Below, in pieces: positions 39,149 to 47,596 of a stretch of 64,000 nucleotides of DNA. The stretch's first letter is position 1; the number at the start of each line of letters is the position of its first letter. This DNA comes from an uncultured Methanobrevibacter sp. (GTDB lineage Archaea > Methanobacteriota > Methanobacteria > Methanobacteriales > Methanobacteriaceae): positions 1 through 64,000 of the forward strand of contig NZ_CACXNW010000009.1 in the NCBI RefSeq assembly GCF_902769175.1, written 5' to 3'. Under the pieces are notes generated by a model. That model had not been told where the DNA came from. It saw nothing but the letters and a program-made list of their open reading frames with translations, and did not search any database. Both the position numbers and the translations under genes were made by a program.

Positions 39149-39379
39149 ATGCCATTTGGTCCTGGAGGAGGGAGACCTTTTCCATATGATTATAAGGAGA
39201 CTTTAAATAAGGTTTTAATGCTTGTAGGCATTGTCATAATTATTTATGCAGTTCTTTGGATATTGGCTGAATTAAAGTTAATTCCAGTTATTATCTATGC
39301 TTTATTCCCTCAATTTGTATTGCTGCTTATTGGAATATTTATTTTCTATCAAGCTTATAGCCGCAGAAATCTCTATTAA
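39149..39379 (+). CDS. small two-helix membrane protein
   Basis: 76 residues. ATG behind TTGGTGATAAA. A Gly/Pro-rich N-terminus (MPFGPGGGRPFPYDYKETL) is followed by two membrane helices (about 24-43 and 48-67) and a short basic tail. No family recognised. Close spacing to rpiA suggests co-transcription. Confidence 0.65.
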   Translation: MPFGPGGGRPFPYDYKETLNKVLMLVGIVIIIYAVLWILAELKLIPVIIYALFPQFVLLLIGIFIFYQAYSRRNLY

Positions 39380-39865
39380 TTTATTTCTTTTCTTTTTTCT
39401 TTTTATTATTTTTAACTTTTTTCTATTTTTTAAATTATTTTAATTTAACAATGTATTGTTTTTTTCTATTTTTTAAATTATTTTAATTTAAAAGCGATTG
39501 TTTATTCTCTATTTTTAAAACATATTTTTTAATAAATTCAATATTTTTTTAAGTTTACTTAAATAAAGAAACTATATATAATATAATTTAGATAACTTAT
39601 AATAATATTCTAATAATATTATATTTTATTAAATTCTATTAATTTCAATTTAATTCATTGATTAATTTATTGGAATGTTCATATTTATTATTTAACTAAC
39701 TATAAATCAACTAACTATAAATCAACTAACTATAAATCAACTAACTATAAATCAACTAACTATAAATTAACTAACTATAATTTAACTAACTATAAATTAG
39801 TTAACTAAACTAATGGGCTACAAAAGATCAACTAACTATAAAAAATATCTTAAGGACTTGAGGAA
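39380..39865. other. 486-bp gap with two tandem repeats and a TATA box
   Basis: A 43-bp repeat starts at 39421 and 39464 (TTCTATTTTTTAAATTATTT). TATA-like AACTATATATAAT lies at 39570-39582. The 15-bp repeat array at 39694-39798 fills the probable 5' leader of the flavoprotein gene. Confidence 0.5.
39694..39798. repeat. 15-bp tandem repeat, seven copies
   Basis: AACTAACTATAAATC and close variants repeat seven times at exact 15-bp spacing; an eighth AACTAACTATA is at 39830. Located between the likely promoter and the start codon. The same word, ACTAACTATAAG, lies before purA at 23466. Confidence 0.85.
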
Positions 39866-41206
39866 ATGAAAGTTGTTATTGTAGGTGGAGGAGCTGGAGG
39901 AATATCCACAGCTTCAAACCTTAGAAGATTAGATAAAAATGTAGAAATTATTGTACTCACAAGAGATAATCACGTATCCTATTCTCCTTGTGCCATTCCT
40001 TACGTATTGTCAGATAATATTCACTCATTTGATGATATTGTAATGAGAACTGTTGATGATTATAAGGCAAAGAACATTGATGTCCTAATTGAGACTGAAG
40101 TCACTGCAGTTGACTCAGCTAAAAAGACAATTACATACTCCACTAAAGGTGAATCAGAGAAAACCATGAGCTATGACAAATTGGTATTGGCTACTGGTGG
40201 AAGTCCATTTGTACCTCCTATGAAAGGTGTGGATTTAGATGGAGTGTTTAAGATAAGAACTTTAGATGATGGTAAAAGAGTTAAGGAATGGTCTCAAAAC
40301 TGTAAAAGCGCTTTAGTTACAGGTGCAGGTTTAATTGGTATTGAAATAGCTTATGCATTCAAGAAAATGGGTCTTAAGGTAACATTATGTGAAATGTTGC
40401 CACAAATTGTTCCACGTTCCCTTGACCCTGATATGGCAGGAATAATCACTGATTATTTAATTGAAGAAGGCATTGATGTGGTTCTCGGCCAGCCTATCAC
40501 TGAGCTTAAAGGTGAAGACGGCAAAGTAAAGACTGCAGTGTTTGAAGATGGAAGTGAAGCAGATGCAGATATGGTCATCTTGGCTACCGGTGTAAGGGCA
40601 GAATTGGATTTAGCTAAAATGGCCGGTTGTGACTGCGGCAGATGGGCTGTTCTTGTAAATGACAGAATGGCAACAAGCGTACCTGATGTTTATGCAGTAG
40701 GTGACTGTGTAGAATCATACAGTGCAATACTCAGATCAAATACAGTTTCCCAATTAGGTACAACTGCAGTAAGGCAAGCAAAAACTTTAGCACAAACTCT
40801 TGCTGGCAAACGTTCCAGATTCAACCCTGTTTTAAATTCAATGGTTACAAAAGTAGGTAATTTGGAGTTTGGAGCAGTAGGTCTAACCCGTAGCTTTGCT
40901 CAACAAAACAGCATCAAGGCAGTTGTAGCAAAAGTAGAAGCATTGACAAGGGCAAGATACTATCCAAATGCAAAGCCAATGAATGTAAAGGTTATTTGTG
41001 ATGCAGATGGAACTATTATTGGATGCCAAATCATTGCAGAGGAGAGAGTGGCTGAAAGAATTGATACTATGACTTTAGCCATTACTGAAGAACTAACCTG
41101 CTTTGAATTAAGTAATATGGAGTTTGCATATGCACCTCCAGTATCTATGGTTATTGACCCCTTGGTAATGGCTGTAGAAGAGGTAAGTAAGAAGTTTGAT
41201 AATTAA
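39866..41206 (+). CDS. NADH oxidase / CoA-disulfide reductase-like flavoprotein
   Basis: 446 residues, pyridine nucleotide-disulfide oxidoreductase class III. FAD-binding VVIVGGGAGGISTASNLRR (3-21), the redox-active cysteine C42 in SYSPCAIPY, second dinucleotide site ALVTGAGLIGIEIAYAFKKM (about 148-167), ADMVILATGVRAE, PDVYAVGDC and a C-terminal dimerisation domain. Members reduce O2 to water or peroxide, or reduce disulfides, persulfides or CoA-disulfide; in a strict anaerobe an oxygen- or sulfur-stress role is plausible. Start at 39866 follows TTGAGGAA. Transcribed behind an unusual repeat-filled leader. Confidence 0.85.
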   Translation: MKVVIVGGGAGGISTASNLRRLDKNVEIIVLTRDNHVSYSPCAIPYVLSDNIHSFDDIVMRTVDDYKAKNIDVLIETEVTAVDSAKKTITYSTKGESEKTMSYDKLVLATGGSPFVPPMKGVDLDGVFKIRTLDDGKRVKEWSQNCKSALVTGAGLIGIEIAYAFKKMGLKVTLCEMLPQIVPRSLDPDMAGIITDYLIEEGIDVVLGQPITELKGEDGKVKTAVFEDGSEADADMVILATGVRAELDLAKMAGCDCGRWAVLVNDRMATSVPDVYAVGDCVESYSAILRSNTVSQLGTTAVRQAKTLAQTLAGKRSRFNPVLNSMVTKVGNLEFGAVGLTRSFAQQNSIKAVVAKVEALTRARYYPNAKPMNVKVICDADGTIIGCQIIAEERVAERIDTMTLAITEELTCFELSNMEFAYAPPVSMVIDPLVMAVEEVSKKFDN

Positions 41207-41607
41207 ATAAACTTTTTATTTATTTTTTATTTTACTTTTTTCCTATTTTTGCAATATTTATTTTTTATTTTTGCTATTTCTTTTCTTATTTTTTCTTATT
41301 TAAGTAATTTTGCAATATTGTTTTTTTTCCTAATTTGTTTTCTTATTTTTTCTTATTTTAGTAATTTTGCAGTATTGTTTTTTTGCTAATTATTTTTCTT
41401 ATTTTTTTGTATGCTTTTTTTTTTTAAATTGAATATAATTTCTTCTTTTAACTTTAATTTTCCAAATAAATATTAATTTTACGATTTACTTATTATATTA
41501 TATGGTAAACTAAAAATTCTAATTAAAATGTAATTTTATCAAAAAAGAAAGATTTATATAGGTTTAAAAATAAAATAAAGAGTAAATAATAAGTTTGGAG
41601 GGTAATT
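41207..41607. other. 401-bp gap: T-rich 57-bp repeat and promoter of the next gene
   Basis: 41220-41420 is T-rich with a 57-bp repeat (GTAATTTTGCAATATTG-type words at 41304 and 41361). A strong BRE/TATA (AAAGAAAGATTTATATA, 41544-41560) lies 48 bp before the next start codon. Confidence 0.6.
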
Positions 41608-42552
41608 ATGGAAACTAATTCAAATTACTCTCAAGTTCCATTTAGATTTGATACTGAGGATGAGATATTTATTATATGCATGTCTGAAACTGAAGAATTT
41701 CCACAATATATTACTAATTTCAACGATATAGTCGGCAGATATGACAATAGATTAATATCTTTGGATTATAAGAATTTAAACTTAGATTCAGTTAGACAAA
41801 GGATAAATGGTGATTTGATAAATATTGAACATCATTCCTCCATTAATTCCAGATTAATGCAGAGGGATTATCAATATTCTGTAATTCTGCATTTGAATTC
41901 TGGAAGATATGTTCATCCCTTCATTTTTTATACTGGAGCTTTACCTATTGAAAAAGTAGATTACTTAAATGAGGTGATGTTTTTCAATCCAAATTGGTTC
42001 ATTACAAGAGAAGTTGAAGGCAATATTCGATTAAACAATATTCTTTATAAGATCAATGAAAATATTAAATTGAATGTTTTTGATTGTTTTGATTTGATTT
42101 GGCTTCCAAAATTTAACATTAATATGGAATTTGATGAGTGTGTATTAAAGTGTATAAGTTTGTTGAAAGATATTCCCATGGATTATAAATTAAGATTAAT
42201 CGTAGAGAGATCATATTTTTTGTGGTTGGGAAAATCTGTACTTGATGAAAAGAAGTTAGAGAAAGCAAGGAATTGTTTTACTATGTCTGAATTAAAACTT
42301 AGGCCGTTTGAAGAGCAGTTTAGAGATGCAATGATGGACAATAGGTTTAGAAGAGGTATTGATATTGGCAAAAAGCAAGGTATTGATATTGGTAAGAAGC
42401 AGGGTATTGATATTGGTAAGAGGCAAGGGGTTGATGAGTCTGAAGAAAAGTTTATTCCCGCTCTTTTAGAATTTAAAAGTCCTGAAGAGATTTCTAAAGA
42501 TTATGATATTCCTTTAGAAAGAGTTTTAAAATATGTGAAAAGGAGTAAATAA
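41608..42552 (+). CDS. Rpn/COG5464-like putative PD-(D/E)XK nuclease protein
   Basis: 314 residues. ATG behind TTTGGAGGG. The core segment GDLINIEHHSSI...YSVILHLNSGRYVHPFIFYTG resembles the E-x-Q/H active-site strand and following strand of Rpn-type recombination-promoting nucleases ('PD-(D/E)XK family transposase'). As in many of those proteins the C-terminus carries a run of short charged repeats, here GIDIGKKQ three times plus a variant (42355-42426 in DNA). The last 35 residues may form a helix-turn-helix (SPEEISKDYDIPLERVLKYV). The N-terminal D of the nuclease motif is unclear. Rpn proteins promote RecA-independent recombination in bacteria; the role here is inferred. Confidence 0.55.
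   Translation: METNSNYSQVPFRFDTEDEIFIICMSETEEFPQYITNFNDIVGRYDNRLISLDYKNLNLDSVRQRINGDLINIEHHSSINSRLMQRDYQYSVILHLNSGRYVHPFIFYTGALPIEKVDYLNEVMFFNPNWFITREVEGNIRLNNILYKINENIKLNVFDCFDLIWLPKFNINMEFDECVLKCISLLKDIPMDYKLRLIVERSYFLWLGKSVLDEKKLEKARNCFTMSELKLRPFEEQFRDAMMDNRFRRGIDIGKKQGIDIGKKQGIDIGKRQGVDESEEKFIPALLEFKSPEEISKDYDIPLERVLKYVKRSK
42355..42426. repeat. 24-bp in-frame tandem repeat, three copies
   Basis: GGTATTGATATTGGCAAAAA-type units, each coding GIDIGKKQ, in the C-terminal part of the Rpn-like protein. Confidence 0.85.
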
Positions 42553-42719
42553 CTTATTTTATTTCTTTTTTAATTTTCTTTTTCAATATTCCTTTTTCCC
42601 ATATTGATTTTTTCAATTCTTTTTTCTTTTTTATTTTTTAATAATTTTTAGTTTAAAAACTTTTTTAAACTATCATTGCAATATCTATTTTTTATTTTTG
42701 TAATTTTTTCTTTTTAATC

Positions 42720-42735
42720 ATTACTTATTTATATA
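42720..42735 (+). promoter_or_regulatory. TATA box upstream of metG
   Basis: ATTACTTATTTATATA in the 323-bp gap before metG; the rest of the gap is T-rich low-complexity sequence. A second TATATATATTATAATG follows at 42742. Confidence 0.4.
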
Positions 42736-42875
42736 ACAGAGTATATATATTATAATGATAAATGATAATCATATAAATTATATTTATATAATTTTGCTTC
42801 ATTTAGGAAATTAACGATTATTTAGAAATTATAAATAAAATACAATAAAACAATTTACGCTTTGGAGAGGATTTA

Positions 42876-44624
42876 ATGACTAAAATATTTATTTCATGTG
42901 CACTTCCATATGCAAATGGACCATGTCATTTAGGACATTTAAGATCCACCTATATTCCAGCAGATATCTATGCAAGATATAATCGTATGGCTGGAAATGA
43001 GGTATTGATGGTATGTGCTACTGATGAGCATGGTACTCCTATTGCAGTTAAGGCTGATGCTGAAGGCAAAGCGCCTATAGAAGTTGCAAAACGTTACCAT
43101 GATATGATTGTAGAAGATATAAATAGCTGTGACATTTCTTTTGATAACTTTGCAAGAACCACTGATGAGATACACTATAAGATTTCACAGGACTTTTTCA
43201 AGTATCTTTATGATAAGGGATTGATTTATGAAGAAACAATCCAACAGCTTTACTGTGAAAACTGTGGAAAATTCTTGCCAGACAGATATGTTGAAGGAAT
43301 CTGTCCTGTCTGTGGTGCTGAAGCAAGAGGAGACCACTGTGAAGTTTGTGGAAGGGCATTAGACCCTATTGAGCTTGTTGAACCAAAATGTCTAACTTGC
43401 GGAAACACTCCAGTCATTCGTGACAGTACACAATACTTCTTTAAATTAAGTCATTTCCAAAAACCTCTTGAAGAGTACATAAGCACAAATGAATACTTGC
43501 CTCCAAATGTAAGGAACTATGCTGAAAACTGGTTAAAGGAAGGCCTTCAGGATTGGATCATGACCCGTGATATGAAATGGGGTATTCCAGTGCCTTTAGA
43601 AGGTGCAGAAGGCAAAGTGATTTATGTATGGGGAGAAGCATTTATCGGTTACATTTCCTCTGCTGCAGCTTGGTCTAGAAGAACTGGAATTCCATGGGAA
43701 GACTATTGGAATGGTCATGTAGTTCATTTCATTGGAAAGGATATTATTTATCATCACTCATTATTCTGGCCTGCAATGTTGCTTGGACGTGACTGTAAAT
43801 TACCTGATGACATTTTTGCAGGTGAATTCCTATCCCTTGAAGGCAGAAAAATGTCTACCAGTAAAAACTGGGTTGTTTGGGTAGCTGACTTCGTAAAGGA
43901 CTTTGATTCTGACTTGCTTAGATACTACCTTACAATAAATGCTCCTTTAAATAAGGATACTGACTTCTCTTGGGATGAATTCCAAAGAAGAATCAATGAT
44001 GAATTGGCTGATGTAATAGGAAACTTCCTCCACAGAACATTTACATTCACTAAAAAGTTCTTTGATGGAAAAGTACCTGAATATAAAAATCCAAGCGAAG
44101 CAGACTTGGAATTTGAGCAATCCATTAAAGAATTGCCTGATAAGGTAGGTGACTTGATTTCAGACATGAAATTCAGAGAAGGATTAGTTGAGATCATTTT
44201 GACTGCCAAAAAGGGTAACAAGTACTTTAATGATCAAGAGCCATGGAAAGCTGTAAAAGAAGACATGGAAAAAGCTTCAAATTGCTTATATTTATCTAAT
44301 CAATTATGTAAGGCAATGGCTGTATTGTTAAAGCCTTATATTCCAAACAAGGCTGATGCCATTTGCAATATAATCAATATCCCAACTGAAAATGAGTGGG
44401 ATGATGCTAAAGTCTTTTTAGAAACTGGCCATGAAATCAACAAGGCCAAACCATTATTCAAAAAGATTGAAGATAAAGTGATTGAAGAGCAAAAAGGAAA
44501 ATTATACAAGAATTTGGAAGATTCCGAATCTGATAAGAAAGAGTCTAAGGATAAAGACTCTAAAGACAAGAAGAGCAAAGACTCTAAAAAAGAAGATGAA
44601 GGTGAAAAAAATGGATTTAATTAG
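42876..44624 (+). CDS. metG: methionyl-tRNA synthetase, catalytic protein
   Basis: Class I synthetase charging tRNA(Met). 582 residues. HIGH motif HLGH (18-21), two zinc knuckles in a long connective domain (CENCGKF...CPVCG and CEVCGRA...CLTCG, about 126-175), KMSKS as KMSTS (about 326-330) and a helical anticodon domain. The C-terminal tRNA-binding domain is absent and is encoded by the next gene. Instead the protein ends in a 40-residue Lys/Asp/Ser/Glu tail ([20 protein letters not shown]). ATG behind TTGGAGAGG. It overlaps the next gene by 14 nt, so the two are translationally coupled. Confidence 0.95.
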   Translation: MTKIFISCALPYANGPCHLGHLRSTYIPADIYARYNRMAGNEVLMVCATDEHGTPIAVKADAEGKAPIEVAKRYHDMIVEDINSCDISFDNFARTTDEIHYKISQDFFKYLYDKGLIYEETIQQLYCENCGKFLPDRYVEGICPVCGAEARGDHCEVCGRALDPIELVEPKCLTCGNTPVIRDSTQYFFKLSHFQKPLEEYISTNEYLPPNVRNYAENWLKEGLQDWIMTRDMKWGIPVPLEGAEGKVIYVWGEAFIGYISSAAAWSRRTGIPWEDYWNGHVVHFIGKDIIYHHSLFWPAMLLGRDCKLPDDIFAGEFLSLEGRKMSTSKNWVVWVADFVKDFDSDLLRYYLTINAPLNKDTDFSWDEFQRRINDELADVIGNFLHRTFTFTKKFFDGKVPEYKNPSEADLEFEQSIKELPDKVGDLISDMKFREGLVEIILTAKKGNKYFNDQEPWKAVKEDMEKASNCLYLSNQLCKAMAVLLKPYIPNKADAICNIINIPTENEWDDAKVFLETGHEINKAKPLFKKIEDKVIEEQKGKLYKNLEDSESDKKESKDKDSKDKKSKDSKKEDEGEKNGFN

Positions 44625-44925
44625 TATTGATGATTTTGCTAAAGTGGAAATTAAAATAGGCAAGATTTTAGAATGTGAAAAGATTGAAAAATCTAACAAA
44701 TTATTAAAGACTCAAATTGACATTGGAGATAAAACCATTCAAGTAGTTGCAGGTTTAGGTAAAAGATATGCTCCTGAAGATTTAGTAGGTAAAAAAGTAC
44801 CTGTTGTAACCAATTTAAAACCAGCTAAATTAATGGGTGAAAAGTCTGAAGGAATGATTATGGCTACTGAAAGTGCAGCTATTTTAACTCCTGATGAATG
44901 TGAAATTGGCGAATTGCTTATGTAA
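44611..44925 (+). CDS. metG2: stand-alone MetRS tRNA-binding protein (beta subunit-like)
   Basis: 104 residues, EMAP/Arc1p-type OB-fold: [60 protein letters not shown] and the ending SEGMIMATE. In bacteria this domain is fused to MetRS; in many archaea it is a separate subunit that raises tRNA affinity. The ATG at 44611 (AAGGTGAAAAAA upstream) overlaps the metG end. An earlier in-frame start at 44482 would lie inside metG and read its tail out of frame, so I reject it. The 3' end is triplicated downstream. Confidence 0.88.
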   Translation: MDLISIDDFAKVEIKIGKILECEKIEKSNKLLKTQIDIGDKTIQVVAGLGKRYAPEDLVGKKVPVVTNLKPAKLMGEKSEGMIMATESAAILTPDECEIGELLM

Positions 44926-45052
44926 TTTTGCTTTTTTCATTTTTTAATTAGTTGAAATTGGCGAATTGTTTATGTAATTTTGCTTTTTTCATTTTTTAAT
45001 TAGTTGAAATTGGCGATTGCTTATGTAATTTTGCTTTTTTCATTTTATAATT
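44901..45052. repeat. 52-bp tandem triplication of the tRNA-binding gene's 3' end
   Basis: TGAAATTGGCGAATTGCTTA begins at 44901 and recurs at 44953 and 45005 (the third copy lacks one A). The first copy holds the last codons and the stop; the others are non-coding. Confidence 0.9.
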
Positions 45053-45273
45053 TATGAAAAGGTAAATTATTTCTATTTGCTTTTTTTCATTTTATTTTTT
45101 TAAAAAAACATATTAAGAAATTCAAATGCATATCAAAAGATTTATATTAAGCGAAGTTTAATTATATTGTCCATAGAAAAAAACATTGGATAAAAATTAA
45201 CTGAGCTTAATTTATAATATCCTAAAAATATAAATTCTTGGCGGCGAATTTATAAAGTCCTCACGGTGATATT
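44926..45273. other. 348-bp gap: triplication and promoter of the DUF530-like gene
   Basis: After the triplication comes a BRE/TATA (CAAAAGATTTATATTA, 45134-45149). A locally GC-richer leader (TTGGCGGCGAATTTATAAAG near 45239) precedes the next start; no known RNA recognised. Confidence 0.5.
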
Positions 45274-46857
45274 ATGGATGAATCATTAATGATAACGGAA
45301 TCTGAAAAATTTCTAAATGAAATAGAGAAGGAGAGATTAGATTTAACTAATCTAAAAAAGGATTTTAAAGATTTAGAGTCCTTTTTAGAAATCTATCAAC
45401 TTCTTAAGAGTAATTTAGATAAGCTTCAAGAGATGAAAGAGAGTATGGATGAAAGCGGTTACACTGCTCCATTCAGATCTTTAAATCGTTATGGTTCCCG
45501 TGTTAATGATGATGTTGAAGTTGAGGAATTAGGAGAAATCAGTCGCCACAATCAAATCTTTAGAAATAGGGCATCTGCTAAAAAGAACAGTTTTGATAGG
45601 GTAAAGTATGCTATTTCAGCTCATAGGATTGCATTAGGCAATTTAGAGGAATATGCTAAAATCAGATGCAATGAATGCAAAAAGTCTTATAGTGTAAGCA
45701 GCTTTTTAGAACAGTCAAAGACATGCAAATGCGGTTCTAAGGATTTTGAATTTAAGATTAATCATTCTGGCGTTCATAGGCTTGAAATAATTCCATATCT
45801 TCCTTTATCCGGTAATTATATGGTATTAATGTCTGGATTATCCAGTTGGGGCAGAGAATCCTTTAAACGGGTTTTAAACATCTTAAAGCAACAAAGGAGA
45901 GGTGTGGTTAAAACTGTCACTCCTATTGTTAAATATAAGGAAAATGGCAGAACCATTACTAAAAGAGTGCCTCTTGACAGTGAATTTGCAGACAGTTATG
46001 AAGAGGAGCTTAGGAGAAGATTTGGTAAGGGAGTTCGTATTGAAAGGTTGGAATTCCACAGAACTAAGCCAACAATCATAAATGATAAGCACACATGCAC
46101 TAATTTGGCTTTGGCCTATGTAAAACATGCTGAAGATATTATAGAACGTCATGGAGAAGATATTTTCCAAGATAAAATCAAGGATTTAAACAATCTTAAA
46201 ATCTATGATGAAATCATTTATTCAGTTAATTTGGAAAAGCCTGAGTTTATTGAAGCAAGCGATCTTGAAGATTGGAGAGCTGATAAGATCAATAAGAGCC
46301 TTGAAGAGTTAGGCTTGATGGATAAGTATGGCAACTTGGATAGGAAGCTAAAAAAGGATTTAAAGGAAAGAGATAAGATCAAGACTAAAATCTTTGCAGA
46401 CATTGCTCCTACCTTGATATTATGGGACATTTCCAAATATTACTTATGCACTTCTCAAGATAGGCGAAAACGTTACGGTTCACCTTTCCCTTACATTCGT
46501 GGAGATATTGACAGACAGCAACGTAAGGTATTTTCAAATCCACATAGTCAAGTGGTTAAGCTATTGCAGGATAAGGAAAGGGAACATATTATCTCTGTTG
46601 ATGAAATGGACTTATTGTTGCACAAGAAGTTTAAGTTTGAAAAGAGGATAAAGAATTTGCACATTAAGCTTAATTATGCAGCTGTTGGCCCTGCTATAGT
46701 CTTCACCAATTCTAATTATAACATTAAAGAAGTTTCTCAAGCATTTAAAGTAGGGGAAAAGAGCATTAAACGTGAGATAAATAATATGAAAAGTATTAGA
46801 AAACCTAATACTAAACGTTCCAGAGATTTCATTGATTTGGTAAAGAACAAATCCTAA
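45274..46857 (+). CDS. DUF530-like archaeal protein
   Basis: 527 residues; matches in outline a methanogen protein family listed as DUF530 (recalled, not searched). ATG behind ACGGTGATATT. An N-terminal coiled coil (about 10-65) is followed by a zinc-ribbon-like CNEC...CKCG (about 131-152), then a basic segment RRGVVKTVTPIVKYKENGRT and HTCTNLALAYVKHAEDII. The C-terminus has an HTH-like stretch (NIKEVSQAFKVGEKSIKREI). The combination suggests a nucleic-acid-binding role, but none is established. The next gene also ends in HTH repeats and lies 61 bp downstream. Confidence 0.7.
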   Translation: MDESLMITESEKFLNEIEKERLDLTNLKKDFKDLESFLEIYQLLKSNLDKLQEMKESMDESGYTAPFRSLNRYGSRVNDDVEVEELGEISRHNQIFRNRASAKKNSFDRVKYAISAHRIALGNLEEYAKIRCNECKKSYSVSSFLEQSKTCKCGSKDFEFKINHSGVHRLEIIPYLPLSGNYMVLMSGLSSWGRESFKRVLNILKQQRRGVVKTVTPIVKYKENGRTITKRVPLDSEFADSYEEELRRRFGKGVRIERLEFHRTKPTIINDKHTCTNLALAYVKHAEDIIERHGEDIFQDKIKDLNNLKIYDEIIYSVNLEKPEFIEASDLEDWRADKINKSLEELGLMDKYGNLDRKLKKDLKERDKIKTKIFADIAPTLILWDISKYYLCTSQDRRKRYGSPFPYIRGDIDRQQRKVFSNPHSQVVKLLQDKEREHIISVDEMDLLLHKKFKFEKRIKNLHIKLNYAAVGPAIVFTNSNYNIKEVSQAFKVGEKSIKREINNMKSIRKPNTKRSRDFIDLVKNKS

Positions 46858-46918
46858 ATCTTAAGTCCCATTTGGCAAAGGGTTCTGAAGAATTTTTTCA
46901 TAAAGTAAGGTGTTTTTC

Positions 46919-47596
46919 ATGGTTGAAGACTTTGATGATTTTGATGATGATTTCGAAGATTTCGATGATTTTGATGACGATTACTATGAAGACTTTGACG
47001 ATGAGGAGGATGATTTTGACGATTTTGATGATGGAATCGATTATGACAATTTAGATCCAGAGTCAAAAGAGGAATTGGATATCTTTGATGAAAGGCCTTT
47101 GGAAACTGATTCTGAATATGATATCAATGCTGTGGAAATTCACATATCCACACAACTTACATCACAAAAAATCATTGAACTTATGGATACTTATCGTTCC
47201 TTAAAAAGAATTACCTGTCCTAAAAGCATTTATAATAGGATTTCCCCTAAATATATCAAAGCTTTAGATGAAGTGGGAATTTCAATTGAAGTGAAATATA
47301 ACTGGGGAAAGAAAAAATATTCAATGATTCAAATCAATCAGGTTGTTGACTTATTCAATGAAGGAAAGCAAACTGAAGAGATTTCAGCTATTTTAGACAT
47401 GCCTGCTTCAAATGTCAAGTATATCAAATCAAAGTATTTTGATAAGATCAATGTAAAGAATTACAATAGAAAATATGATGATGAATGTAGAGCAAAAGTC
47501 AAATATATGAAAGAGGCAGGATTGAAACCTAAAGAGATTTCTAAGGAACTTAATATACCTGTCAGGTCTATTTATTACATCTTAAATAAGAAATAA
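46919..47596 (+). CDS. acidic protein with DUF1699-like region and C-terminal HTH repeats
   Basis: 225 residues from the ATG at 46919 (AAGGTG upstream; the GTG at 46910 is less likely). Residues 1-50 are almost only Asp, Glu and Phe (DDFDDDFEDFDD repeated). Residues 75-140 (IHISTQLTSQKIIELMDTYR, ITCPKSIYNRISPKYIKALD) resemble DUF1699-type archaeal proteins. Two helix-turn-helix-like repeats follow (IQINQVVDLFNEGKQTEEIS and KVKYMKEAGLKPKEISKELN). Probably a DNA-binding protein whose acidic head could mimic nucleic acid or contact basic partners; function unknown. Confidence 0.6.
   Translation: MVEDFDDFDDDFEDFDDFDDDYYEDFDDEEDDFDDFDDGIDYDNLDPESKEELDIFDERPLETDSEYDINAVEIHISTQLTSQKIIELMDTYRSLKRITCPKSIYNRISPKYIKALDEVGISIEVKYNWGKKKYSMIQINQVVDLFNEGKQTEEISAILDMPASNVKYIKSKYFDKINVKNYNRKYDDECRAKVKYMKEAGLKPKEISKELNIPVRSIYYILNKK

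Noticed and set aside
39694-39798. 15-bp array as origin iterons or CRISPR
   Set aside because: The unit is too short, without spacers, and lies in the leader of a gene; there is no Cdc6/Orc gene or origin signature.
44482-44610. Upstream in-frame extension of the MetRS tRNA-binding protein
   Set aside because: It reads the coding DNA of the metG tail out of frame and gives a basic low-complexity stretch; the ATG at 44611 has the ribosome-binding site.
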